A stretch of DNA of 64,000 bases from contig CAWCTX010000005.1 in the NCBI GenBank assembly GCA_963798505.1, positions 806,001-870,000 on the forward strand, in the 5' to 3' direction. Below, piece after piece: positions 9,348-19,600 of the stretch (within the stretch, counting starts at the first letter, position 1; every line of letters starts with the position of its first letter). The stretch is from CAVWSM01 sp963798505 (GTDB lineage: Bacteria; Actinomycetota; Actinomycetes; Jiangellales; Jiangellaceae). Both the position numbers and the translations under genes were made by a program. Below the pieces are notes generated by a model. That model searched no databases and had not been told where the DNA came from. It saw only the letters and a list, made by a program, of their open reading frames with translations.

Positions 9348-9796
9348 GTGACCAGCGGACCCGCCGCGGCCCAGCAATTGCGCGATCTCGCGCGGCTGCG
9401 CCGTGTCCGCGACCGGATCGACCGGGAGTACGCGCAGCCGCTGGACGTCGAGGCGCTCGCCCGCGGCGTGAACATGTCGGCCGGGCATCTCAGCCGCGAG
9501 TTCAGGCGCGCTTACGGCGAGTCGCCGTACAGCTATCTGATGACGCGGCGCATCGAGCGCGCGATGGCGCTGCTGCGTCGTGGCGACCTTAGCGTCACAG
9601 AGGTCTGTTTCGCGGTCGGCTGCTCGTCGCTGGGCACCTTCAGCACTCGCTTCACCGAACTCGTCGGTGTGCCGCCCAGCACCTACCGGGGCCAGACGGA
9701 CGCGCGACGTCGGGGATGCCGTCGTGCGTGGCGAAGCAGGTGACCAGACCGATCAGGAATCGGGAAGCACGGGTCACCGAGCCGCAACTAGCGTGA
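9348..9796 (+). CDS. AraC-family regulator, DNA-binding domain only (frameshift near 3' end)
   Basis: A small AraC/XylS-type regulator of about 149 residues consisting almost only of the two helix-turn-helix units (ALARGVNMSAGHLSREFRRA and VCFAVGCSSLGTFSTRFTEL). There is no N-terminal sensor domain. Start is GTG at 9348, seven bases after TACGAT, so the mRNA is probably leaderless. A frame change near 9705 is needed to continue into GMPSCVAKQVTRPIRNREAR and end QLA at TGA 9794-9796. That tail is encoded by module copy R4. It is the prime candidate for binding the four modules. Confidence 0.85.
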
Positions 9797-9804
9797 CCGC
9801 CATG
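9743..9804 (+). promoter_or_regulatory. operator/promoter module copy R4, before the VOC gene
   Basis: GATCAGGAATCGGGAAGCAC (9751-9770), 18 bases, TAGCGT (9789-9794), 7 bases, ATG at 9802. The upstream half is translated as the last residues of AraC, and the araC TGA overlaps the -10. Confidence 0.75.
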
Positions 9805-10215
9805 GACATCACCATCCACACCAGCCTTCCTTCCCCACGACGACCCGGAGGCCTCCCTGGCCTTCTATCGCGACATCCTCGGCTTCGAGGTCCGCAGCGA
9901 CGTCGGGTACGGCGGGATGCGCTGGATCACGGTCGGCCCCGCCGACCAGCCCGACACGTCCATCGTCCTGCTCCGCCGGCCCGCCGGGTCCCGGCGTCAC
10001 CGACGACGAGCGCCGCACGATCACCGAGATGATGGCCAAGGGCACCTACGGCTGCGATCCTCCTGGCCACCAAGGACGTCGACAGCACCTTCGAGCGGCT
10101 GCAGGCCAGCGACGCCGAGGTCGTCCAGGAGCCGACCGACCAGCCGTACGGCGTACGTGATTGCGCCTTCCGCGACCCCGCGGGGAACACGGTCCGCATC
10201 CAGGAGCTGCGCTGA
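9802..10215 (+). CDS. VOC-family (glyoxalase/bleomycin-resistance fold) protein (frameshifted)
   Basis: A vicinal-oxygen-chelate protein of about 137 residues, either a ring/metal-dependent enzyme or a drug-binding protein. Recognisable pieces are MDITIHTS, FYRDILGFEVRSDVGYGG, ITVGPADQPDTSIVLL, TDDERRTITEMMAKGTYG, QASDAEVVQEPTDQPYGVRD and the end DPAGNTVRIQELR. They lie in different frames with shifts near 9828, 9990 and 10055. The net is zero. Start is ATG at 9802, seven bases after the module -10, so probably leaderless. It is flanked by its likely AraC activator and the UvrA-like gene. Confidence 0.85.
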
Positions 10216-10309
10216 GGCGTCCGACCATCTACGTCGGCTCGAGGCCGCCAGCCAGCACATCGGGCTGGTGTGCCGATGGGACTCGATAGGCGCATGGAGG
10301 TGCTTCGCA

Positions 10310-10372
10310 ATGGCTGAGAGTAAGCCCGCAAAGAAGGGCACGCAGCAGTCCGCACATAGGGGGTCACCATAG
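10310..10372 (+). CDS. 20-codon upstream ORF before the UvrA-like gene
   Basis: ATG with a well-placed GGAGG (10296-10300) opens a 20-codon lysine-rich frame ending TAG two bases before the UvrA-like ATG. It could be a leader peptide or a displaced N-terminus. No homology is recognised. Confidence 0.3.
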   Translation: MAESKPAKKGTQQSAHRGSP

Positions 10373-10374
10373 GC

Positions 10375-12763
<2,389 letters not shown>

Positions 12764-12836
12764 AGGCCGATTCCTCATCCGTCCCGGCTACAGGTCCGAA
12801 TGGGAGGTGACCGGAACACAGAAGAGGAGAGGTCAA

Positions 12837-13189
12837 ATGAAGAGAATGAGGACGAGGATCCTCGGCGGCGCGAGCCTCGCTGGTTTCGCCGCTGCGGTCA
12901 CGCTCGCGCTCGCTCCTGCAGCCCACGCCGACCCGCAGATGGCGGACGGGTCCGTTCGCTTCGTTCGGGACTCGATCCAGTCGGGTGTCTACCTCGCCAT
13001 GCCGACCAGGGCGGGGGGTGAGGTGTTCTCAGACGCGTCCGCGCTCGCGCGCAGCCGCACACCGGTGGCGGGAATTTTGTGTTCGGCGATGGGTCCGTGC
13101 GGTTCCTCACCACGTCGTCGATCGCTGCGAGCACATGGCGGTCCGCTCTGACACCGAGCAACGGTGACGTGCTCGGCAACGATTGGTAG
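12837..13189 (+). CDS. small secreted protein with DUF1559-like H-X9-DG motif (frameshifted)
   Basis: A 117-residue exported protein. A Sec signal peptide (residues 1-31, hydrophobic core LAGFAAAVTLALAPAAHA) precedes two copies of a short motif: MADGSVRFVRDS...TRAGGEVFSDA and, after a frame change near 13045, PHTGGGNFVFGDGSVRF ending GDVLGNDW. In the second copy the histidine is exactly nine residues before DG, the H-X9-DG signature of planctomycete DUF1559 secreted proteins. Start is ATG at 12837 after a purine-rich GAGGAGAGG. No pilin-like N-terminus is seen, and the function is unknown. Confidence 0.6.
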
Positions 13190-13216
13190 CGGGAGTCCCG
13201 CCATTGGTTAGCTTGT

Positions 13217-13273
13217 CGATCAAGGAAGAATCCGGCATCGAGGAGACCGGGAAGCCGAACTCTTCCTTGATCG
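13217..13273. repeat. 13-bp inverted repeat with 31-bp loop
   Basis: Arms CGATCAAGGAAGA (13217-13229) and TCTTCCTTGATCG (13261-13273) lie between the secreted-protein gene and the convergent SRPBCC gene. It resembles the inverted repeats at 27644-27695 and 53918-53967. Confidence 0.6.
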
Positions 13274-13369
13274 CCGCGGAAAACGACCTGCGCCGATAAG
13301 TCACATTATGTTAAGTACGGGTCTTCGGACTGTGAGCCGGGCCCTCCCCTGATCGGCGCGCGGGCAGGC

Positions 13370-13813
13370 TCAGTGCCAGTCGCTGATCTGCACGTCCCGT
13401 GGCGCCGGCGCGCCCTCGCCGGTCTCCACCAGGGACTTCAGGCTCATCAGGAACGAGCCCCACTTGGTGCTGCAGTGGTGCATGAACTCGACCGGCTCCT
13501 TCCAGCCCTGGTGCTTGAACAGCACGATCGTGTAGTCGCCGTTCTGGCGGAGGTCCCAGTCGACCGTCGTCCCGATCCATTCCTCGGGGCCGTCGACCAC
13601 CCGCCAGGTCACCCGCTCGGACGGCCGCAGCTCGAGGACCTCCATGTCGAAGCCACCGACCGGGAACCGGAACTCGAGGACGCCGCCGACGTCGCCACTC
13701 CCCTTCGTGTCGTCGGTCCACCAGCCGGCGAGGCCCTCGACGGTCGTCAGCGCGTCGTACACCTTCTCCGGTGTCGGGGTCTTGACCCCGACCCTGTGCA
13801 GAATGTCCACCAT
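13370..13813 (-). CDS. SRPBCC (AHSA1-like) domain protein
   Basis: A 147-residue START/Bet v1-like ligand-binding fold. It has the AHSA1-type opening of helix and cavity residues (TPEKVYDALTTVEGLAGWWT) and the strand pattern VTWRVVDGPEEWIGT. Start is ATG at 13813, preceded by GGAGAG. It is last in an operon with arsR and a second SRPBCC gene. In related operons the SRPBCC proteins are stress or small-molecule binding proteins under the ArsR repressor; the ligand is unknown. Confidence 0.88.
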   Translation of the reverse strand: MVDILHRVGVKTPTPEKVYDALTTVEGLAGWWTDDTKGSGDVGGVLEFRFPVGGFDMEVLELRPSERVTWRVVDGPEEWIGTTVDWDLRQNGDYTIVLFKHQGWKEPVEFMHHCSTKWGSFLMSLKSLVETGEGAPAPRDVQISDWH

Positions 13814-13845
13814 CTCGACTCTCCTTGATCTCGTCAGTCCTGTTG

Positions 13846-14196
13846 TCAGTTCCGTTGGGTGCGCTGGATCGCCTCGGCGATCCGCTTGATCCGCTGCAGC
13901 CGGGCGTCCCACGCCGACCCGACCGACGACAGCTGGGCCACCGCGCGGGCGAGCTGGGCGTCGTCCACCGAGTACCGCTTCTCCCGGCCGGCCGGCGTCG
14001 CCCGGACCAGGCCGACCCGGTCGAGGACGCCGAGGTGCTTGGCCACCGCCTGACGGGTGACCGGCAGCTGCCGGCCCAGCGTGGTCGCCGTGCCGTCGCC
14101 GTCGATGAGCAGCAGGTCGAGCATTCGGCGCCGGGTCGGGTCGCCGATCGCGGACCAGAGGTCGTCGTCGACCTTCTCGGCCACCGCGGTGCTCAT
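13846..14196 (-). CDS. ArsR-family transcriptional repressor
   Basis: A 116-residue winged-helix repressor (LWSAIGDPTRRRMLDLLL, recognition helix region LPVTRQAVAKHLGVLDRVGL). It has no cysteine metal site, so it belongs to the metal-independent ArsR group that pairs with SRPBCC proteins. It overlaps the upstream SRPBCC gene by 4 bp and lies 32 bp from the downstream one. The two GCAAC-N5-GTTGC sites at 14666 and 14711 are its likely operators, which would make the operon self-repressed. Confidence 0.92.
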   Translation of the reverse strand: MSTAVAEKVDDDLWSAIGDPTRRRMLDLLLIDGDGTATTLGRQLPVTRQAVAKHLGVLDRVGLVRATPAGREKRYSVDDAQLARAVAQLSSVGSAWDARLQRIKRIAEAIQRTQRN

Positions 14197-14654
14197 GGCC
14201 GCACCTCCAGCGTCGCGACGTACGGTGCCAATCGCGGCAGATAGAAGTCCCAGCCGGTGACGTGCTCCTGGTACTGCTGCTCGAGGATGGCGGCCTCCCA
14301 GCCCATCTCGCGGAAGCCGGTCTCGGTCATCTTGAGCAGCGTCCCGCCGCCCGACGGGGTCAGGTCGAAGGTGACCAGCAGCGAGTTGCCCTCAGCCGCG
14401 ACCTCGCCGGCCGGGTGCGTCCAGCGGAACGAGAACGTCCGCGGCGGTCGCGCGTCGACGACGGTGAATGCCACCACTGCCCCGCCGGCGTCGCGGTCAC
14501 CGAAGACGATCTCCCCCGCCGACCCGGGCGTCGGCTGGTATCGGGCGTCGTCCGGCCACCACTGTTTGAGATGGTCTGGACTGCTCACCACCTCGAACAC
14601 GACCTCGGGCGACGCCTCGACGTAGATCTCGCGCTCGATGGTTCCGAGGTCCAT
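14193..14654 (-). CDS. SRPBCC (AHSA1-like) domain protein, first gene of the operon
   Basis: A 153-residue START-like protein (IEREIYVEASPEVVFEVVSS, KQWWPDDARY, end GWDFYLPRL). Start is ATG at 14654 with AGGAGAG just upstream; a longer in-frame extension would read into the operator region and is rejected. Overlaps arsR by 4 bp. Probably co-regulated with arsR and the SRPBCC gene at 13370. Confidence 0.88.
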   Translation of the reverse strand: MDLGTIEREIYVEASPEVVFEVVSSPDHLKQWWPDDARYQPTPGSAGEIVFGDRDAGGAVVAFTVVDARPPRTFSFRWTHPAGEVAAEGNSLLVTFDLTPSGGGTLLKMTETGFREMGWEAAILEQQYQEHVTGWDFYLPRLAPYVATLEVRP

Positions 14655-14665
14655 GTCACTCTCCT

Positions 14666-14680
14666 GCAACGTTTGGTTGC
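14666..14680. promoter_or_regulatory. ArsR operator candidate 1
   Basis: Perfect inverted repeat GCAAC-N5-GTTGC, 12 bp upstream of the SRPBCC ATG. Confidence 0.65.
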
Positions 14681-14710
14681 GCATCAGGTTACCCGGAGTG
14701 CCCGCATCGC

Positions 14711-14725
14711 GCAACCATCAGTTGC
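14711..14725. promoter_or_regulatory. ArsR operator candidate 2
   Basis: A second perfect GCAAC-N5-GTTGC, centre 45 bp from the first. Two identical architectures upstream of an arsR operon point to autoregulation. Confidence 0.65.
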
Positions 14726-14771
14726 ACCTCAGGGCGGCGCACAGAAAAACTCGATCCCCCGGTCACGATGA

Positions 14772-14784
14772 GAAACTCAGTTTC
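14772..14784. promoter_or_regulatory. short palindrome upstream of MMPL transporter 2
   Basis: GAAAC-TCA-GTTTC lies about 65 bp before the MMPL start. It is a possible repressor operator; the regulator is not identified nearby. Confidence 0.3.
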
Positions 14785-14847
14785 GACGTGTCAGTAGAGA
14801 GGTCTACGGTCACCTTCAACGAGCGGTTACGGGTGGGGGCACGTCAA

Positions 14848-16971
14848 ATGGGTGCGTTGTTGGCCAAGGTCGGCGCGTTCGTGTGCGGCCGGCGTACGAA
14901 GTGGATCGTCCTGGCGTTCTGGGTGCTGGTCCTGGCGGTCGCCGGGCCACTGTCGAGCAAGCTCACCGGCGCGCAGGAAAACGATGCGGCCGCCTGGCTG
15001 CCCGGCACCGCCGAGTCGACCAAGGTGTTCGAGACCCAGCTCGAGCAGTTCGGGTCCGGCGAGACGCTGCCCGCCGTTGTCGTCTACGAGCGCACCGGCG
15101 GCGTCACCGAAGCCGACTTCGCCAAGGTGAGCGACGACGCTGCACGCATCGCCGACGTCAGTCTCGTCGATGGCGAGGTCATCGGTCCCGTGCCGTCCGA
15201 CGATGGTGAGGCACTGCAGGTCATCGCCCAGCTCGATGTGAGCGACAACGGGTGGATGGACCTCCCCGGCGCCCGTGAGGACATCGCTGCCATCACTGAG
15301 TCCGACGCCGACGGCCTCAGGTCGTACGTGACCGGCCCGGCCGGGGTCAGCGCCGATTTCGCGGACGCCTTCGAGGGCATCGACAGCTCGCTGCTCTATG
15401 CCGCCTTGGGCGTCGTGATCGTGATCCTGCTGCTGTCCTACCGCAGCCCGACACTCTGGTTGCTGCCGGTCATCGCGGCAGTCACGGCGCTCACTGTGGC
15501 GCAGGCGGTTGTCTACCTCCTCGCCGACAACGCCGGCCTCACTGTCAACGCGCAGACCGCGGGCATCCTCCTCGTCCTCGTCTTCGGTGCCAGCACCGAC
15601 TATGCGCTGCTTCTCGTCGCTCGCTACCGGGAGGAGCTGCGCCGGCACGTCGACAGGCACGAGGCCATGGCGTTCGCCCTGCACCGAGCCGGGCCGGCGA
15701 TTGTCGCCAGTGCCGCGACCGTCGCGGTCGGCATGCTGTGCCTGGTTGCGGCCGAGATGAACTCCACGCGTGCCATGGGGCCGGTGCTGGCGATCGGCAT
15801 CGTCATCGGGATGGCCGCGATGCTCACGTTGCTGCCGGCGTTGCTCGTCATCGTCGGCCGGTGGGTCTTCTGGCCGGTGAAGCCGACCTTCGGCTCGGCC
15901 GAGCCGTCCGACACCGGCTTCTGGGCGCGCATCGGTCGGTCTATTGCCCGCCGTCCGCGATTCGTCTGGCTCGTCACCTCCGCCGCGCTCGGGGCCATGG
16001 CGCTTGGCCTGCTGGGCCTCGACACCGGCGTCATCGCCAACAAGGACGCGTTCATCGACAAGCCAGAGTCCATTGTCGGCGAGGAGGTGCTGGCCGAGCA
16101 CTACCCCGCCGGCACCGGCAACCCTGTCGTGGTCGTCGCCAACGCCGACCAGGCCGACGAAGTACGCGCGGCATTGGCCGAAACGCCTGGCATCTCCGAA
16201 GTGAGCGAGCCCATTCCATCGCAGGGCGGCCTCGTCATCATGGAAGGCACGCTCGAGGCCGCGGCCGACAGCTCCGAGGCGCACGACACCGTCGATCGCG
16301 TACGGGAGTCCGTCCACGCGGTGCCCGATGCCGACGCGCTGGCCGGCGGCAACTCCGCGATCGCCCTCGACACGTTCCGCGCCTCGGAGCGGGACAGCGC
16401 GGTCATCATGCCGCTGATCCTGGTTGCGGTGTTTTTCATTCTCGCGCTGCTGCTGCGCGCGATCGTGGCGCCGCTCATCCTCATCGCGACGGTGGTGCTG
16501 TCATTCGCCGCGGCGCTCGGCGCGAGTGCGCTCATCTTCGAGCACGTCTTCGGATTCGCCGGTGTCGACACCGCGTTCCCGCTGTTCGTCTTCGTGTTCC
16601 TCGTCGCGCTGGGCATCGACTACAACATCTTCTTGATGACGCGCGTGCACGAGGAGGCGCAGCACCAGGGCACTCGGCGCGGGGCGCTCACCGGACTCGC
16701 TGCCACCGGCGGTGTCATCACGTCCGCCGGGCTCGTGCTAGCCGGCACGTTCGCTGTGCTCGCAACGCTCCCCGTGGTCGCGTTTGCCGAGATTGGTTTC
16801 ACAGTGGCGTTCGGCGTCCTGCTCGACACGCTCATCGTGCGGTCGATCCTTGTGACGGCTCTCAACCTCGACGTCGGGCAGCGGATGTGGTGGCCGAGTG
16901 CGCTCAGTCGCCAGCCGGACATCGACCTCGACGAGGTGCTCGAGGAAGAGACGGTCCCCGTCAATAGGTGA
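14848..16971 (+). CDS. MMPL/RND-family transporter 2
   Basis: A 707-residue MMPL exporter, intact. N-terminal helix (WIVLAFWVLVLAVAGPL), first porter domain to about residue 190, helix bundle with VFGASTDYALLLVARYREE, second porter domain, and a second bundle with ALGIDYNIFLMTRVHEE. The short cytoplasmic tail is acidic. The same landmarks occur in the MMPL gene at 5397, so the two are paralogues. Start is ATG at 14848 with a GGGGG-containing leader; the frame is open further upstream but crosses the arsR operon promoter. It is divergent from the SRPBCC-arsR operon. Confidence 0.9.
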   Translation: MGALLAKVGAFVCGRRTKWIVLAFWVLVLAVAGPLSSKLTGAQENDAAAWLPGTAESTKVFETQLEQFGSGETLPAVVVYERTGGVTEADFAKVSDDAARIADVSLVDGEVIGPVPSDDGEALQVIAQLDVSDNGWMDLPGAREDIAAITESDADGLRSYVTGPAGVSADFADAFEGIDSSLLYAALGVVIVILLLSYRSPTLWLLPVIAAVTALTVAQAVVYLLADNAGLTVNAQTAGILLVLVFGASTDYALLLVARYREELRRHVDRHEAMAFALHRAGPAIVASAATVAVGMLCLVAAEMNSTRAMGPVLAIGIVIGMAAMLTLLPALLVIVGRWVFWPVKPTFGSAEPSDTGFWARIGRSIARRPRFVWLVTSAALGAMALGLLGLDTGVIANKDAFIDKPESIVGEEVLAEHYPAGTGNPVVVVANADQADEVRAALAETPGISEVSEPIPSQGGLVIMEGTLEAAADSSEAHDTVDRVRESVHAVPDADALAGGNSAIALDTFRASERDSAVIMPLILVAVFFILALLLRAIVAPLILIATVVLSFAAALGASALIFEHVFGFAGVDTAFPLFVFVFLVALGIDYNIFLMTRVHEEAQHQGTRRGALTGLAATGGVITSAGLVLAGTFAVLATLPVVAFAEIGFTVAFGVLLDTLIVRSILVTALNLDVGQRMWWPSALSRQPDIDLDEVLEEETVPVNR

Positions 16972-17142
16972 ATATCGTTGCAATCAATGAAAGATCACGA
17001 CTCGGTAAACTAGTAATCACCTATTGCGCTCTCGCCCTATCGATTCTAGGGTGCGGAAATCGCGTGAAGTGCGCGTGGTCGGAGCCGGCCGCCGAGTCCT
17101 GCCCACCGGGTGCCGACCCACATCGGCAACCACGCACGGGCA

Positions 17143-17275
17143 GGAGCGGGGGACCCACCGCGCAGGCATTTGAAGCGCAGGGGTGAAGCCTTCCCCACTT
17201 CCCCAAAGTGCTGGCCGAAGGCCGGGCAACCTCTCAGCCCGAACCCGTCAGCTGACTCCGCAGGCGGCAGGAGAG
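17143..17275 (+). ncRNA. cyclic di-AMP riboswitch (ydaO/yuaA)
   Basis: The leader before rpf contains the recognisable ydaO core pieces in order: GAGCGGGGGACC, AGGGGTGAAGCC (17179-17190), GGGCAACCTCTCAG, CCGAACCCGTCAGCT and CAGGCGGCAGGAGAGGC. Actinobacterial ydaO riboswitches typically precede rpf and other cell-wall hydrolase genes and switch expression off when c-di-AMP is bound. Boundaries are approximate. Nothing else is seen in 16972-17142. Confidence 0.85.
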
Positions 17276-17283
17276 GCTCGTTC

Positions 17284-18065
17284 ATGCCACGTACCACCAT
17301 GCCTCCGCCCCGCCATGCCCGACGGAGCGGCGAGCCGACGCACCGTCTTTGGTGTGGAGGCGAGCGCGACCAACAGCACGGCGGCCGCGGGCGCATCGGA
17401 CCATCCGCATCGGACGGCTCGCAGTGGTCGCAGGCGTCACCACGGCGCTTCCTGCGGTCGGCCTGGCGGCAACAGCCCACGCCCAGGACGGAGGGACCTG
17501 GGACCAACTCGCCCAGTGCGAGAGCGGTGGAAACTGGTCGGCAAACACCGGCAACGGATATCAGGGCGGGCTTCAGTTCGCGCCCGGCACCTGGCGTGCC
17601 TACGGCGGCACCGGCAGCGCCGCCGGCGCCAGCCGCGAGGAGCAGATCGCGGTCGCCCAGCGCGTGCAGGCCGGGCAAGGCTGGGGCGCCTGGCCCGCGT
17701 GCTCCCGCAAGCTCGGCCTACGTGGCGGCGGTGGCGGCGGCTCGTCCGCGCAGCCGGCCCAGTCGCAGCAATCCAGCCAGCCGAGCCGGGCCACCCGGTC
17801 GTCCCGCAGCAGCGCCGCGCAAACCCAACAGGCCCGACCGGTCCGCCGTGCGGCTGCGGCACCCACCGTGGTCGTGACCCGGGCCCCGTCGACCGGGCCC
17901 CTGGCCGGAGCGGACTACACCGTGCAGCCCGGCGACTCGCTGAGCAGCATTGCCCGACAGTTCGGCATCCCGGGTGGCTGGCAGGAGATCTACGCCCGCA
18001 ACCAGGCGCTGCTGGCCGGTAACCCCGACCTGGTCTTCCCCGGAGAGCAACTCGACCTGCGATAG
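17284..18065 (+). CDS. resuscitation-promoting factor (Rpf) with LysM domain
   Basis: A secreted muralytic transglycosylase that cleaves peptidoglycan and helps dormant cells resume growth. After a signal peptide (LAVVAGVTTALPAVGLAATA) comes the Rpf domain: GTWDQLAQCESGGNW with the catalytic Glu, then GGLQFAPGTWRAYGG and WGAWPACS with the paired Cys. A Q/S/R-rich linker leads to a C-terminal LysM (YTVQPGDSLSSIARQFGIP). The ATG at 17284 is in another frame from the body, so either one indel lies near 17345 or translation starts at TTG 17349. It is controlled by the c-di-AMP riboswitch. Confidence 0.92.
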
Positions 18066-18089
18066 CGGAAGGAGGCGGCCGCTGCAGTC

Positions 18090-18134
18090 GATCAGGGCCC
18101 CGGTACCCCCGGCCGGGGCCTTGATCATCTTTTG
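18090..18134 (+). terminator. rho-independent terminator after rpf
   Basis: A GC-rich stem (GATCAGGGCCCCGG with CCGGGGCCTTGATC, one G-U pair) is followed by ATCTTTT. Confidence 0.8.
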
Positions 18135-18195
18135 CATGGGTCGCGTGAGCTGATCGTCGCCGAGACCTGGGTGCGGCTCGTACCATGGGCACGCC

Positions 18196-18660
18196 ATGAA
18201 CGACTCCCCCAACGCCGTGCGCCGGCTGAGCCCCGCCGGCCGCACCGTACGGCTCGGCGCGGTCGTGGCCTTCCTCGGCGCCCTGGCCTACGGCGCCTAC
18301 GTCGACACCGATGACATGTTCCCGTTCGGCCCGATGGCCCAGTACGCCACGAGCCCCGACCTCGACGCCTCGATCAACTCGGCGTACGTGCTCGCGGACA
18401 CCACCGACGGCACCCGGGTCCGCGTCCCGCTCAACGCCACCGGCACCGGCATCGGCCGGGCCGAGGTCGAGGGCCAGCTCGGCCGGATCATCACTGAGCC
18501 CAGGCTCCTCCAGGTGATCGCGGACGCGTTCGCCGAGCTGCATCCGGCCCGGCCGCAGTACGTACACCTCTATCTCATGCGGGACACGATCGACCTGACC
18601 GACGGCAAGGCCACCGGGCCACGCATCACCCGCCAGCTCGCCGACTGGGAGGTGCAGTGA
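18196..18660 (+). CDS. membrane-anchored hypothetical protein
   Basis: A 154-residue protein with one N-terminal helix (residues about 20-37, LGAVVAFLGALAYGAYV) and an extracytoplasmic remainder. No family is recognised. It overlaps the HTTM-like gene by 4 bp (GTGA), so the two are translationally coupled and may work together. TACCAT nine bases before the ATG is a possible -10, which would give a very short leader. Confidence 0.75.
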   Translation: MNDSPNAVRRLSPAGRTVRLGAVVAFLGALAYGAYVDTDDMFPFGPMAQYATSPDLDASINSAYVLADTTDGTRVRVPLNATGTGIGRAEVEGQLGRIITEPRLLQVIADAFAELHPARPQYVHLYLMRDTIDLTDGKATGPRITRQLADWEVQ

Positions 18661-19532
18661 ACGCCATCGTCCGGTGGTGGACCGCGCCCGTCCCGCTGGC
18701 GCGGGTGGCAGTGCTACGCGCCGCGATCTATCTGTTCGTCGTCTTCGACATGTTCTACCTCGTCAACGACGTCGTGCCGCATGGCTACGCGGGAGAGCTC
18801 TACAAGCCGCTGTGGATCGGGCGGGTGCTGCCGCTGCCCACGCCGACCCCCGCGCTCGTCCAGGGCCTGCAGGCGGTGCTGCTCGTCAGCGTCCTGGTCG
18901 CCGCGAGCGGGCGGCTGCCGCGACTCGCCGGCTGGACCGCGGCGGTCTGCTACCTGGAGTGGCTGATCGTCGGCATGTCGTTCGGCAAGGTCGACCACGA
19001 CCACCTGGCGCTGCTGGTGGCGCTGTGGGTGCTGCCCACTGTGGGCCGGGCGCGGTTCACCGACCAGACCCAGAGCGAGGCCGCCGGGTGGGCGCTGCGG
19101 ATGATCCAGCTGGCGGTGGCGCTGACCTACTTCCTGTCGGCCGTGACCAAGTCGATCCGGTCGGGCTGGCCGTGGGGCTGGGCCAACGGGGCGGTCTTCA
19201 CCTGGGCGATCACCAGGCGGGGCAGCGACCTGGCCCGGTGGATGCTCGACTATCCGTTCCTGCTGCGCATGTCGCAGTGGGGCATCATCATCGCGGAGAT
19301 CCTCTCCCCCGCGATCCTGTTCCTCAAGGGCCGCTGGCTGGCTCTTGCTGCGGTGTTCTTCCTCTCATTCCACCTGCTGACTTACCTCGCCATCGGCATC
19401 CACTTCCTGCCCACGGTCGTGTGCTGGCTGGCCTTTGCTCCCTTGGAGCGCTTGGTTCCTGGCCGCCGGCGGGTCCCCGTCGAGACCTCCGGACAGCCGG
19501 CCGCGGAGCCCGTACACGCTGACACCCCGTAG
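18657..19532 (+). CDS. HTTM-like multi-helix membrane protein
   Basis: A 291-residue protein with about seven hydrophobic segments. The pattern of aromatic-rich helices and WLIVGMSFGKVDHDHLALLV, then YFLSAVTKSIRSGWPWGWAN, resembles the HTTM/vitamin K-dependent carboxylase-like membrane fold. No catalytic assignment is possible. Start is GTG at 18657, overlapping the upstream partner. Alternative: a DoxX-like protein. Confidence 0.65.
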   Translation: MNAIVRWWTAPVPLARVAVLRAAIYLFVVFDMFYLVNDVVPHGYAGELYKPLWIGRVLPLPTPTPALVQGLQAVLLVSVLVAASGRLPRLAGWTAAVCYLEWLIVGMSFGKVDHDHLALLVALWVLPTVGRARFTDQTQSEAAGWALRMIQLAVALTYFLSAVTKSIRSGWPWGWANGAVFTWAITRRGSDLARWMLDYPFLLRMSQWGIIIAEILSPAILFLKGRWLALAAVFFLSFHLLTYLAIGIHFLPTVVCWLAFAPLERLVPGRRRVPVETSGQPAAEPVHADTP

Positions 19533-19600
19533 TCGGGTCTGTCCTACTCGTCCACATCTCAGATACCCTGCTCCCGCCCGATGTGTGAGGGAGGTAACGA

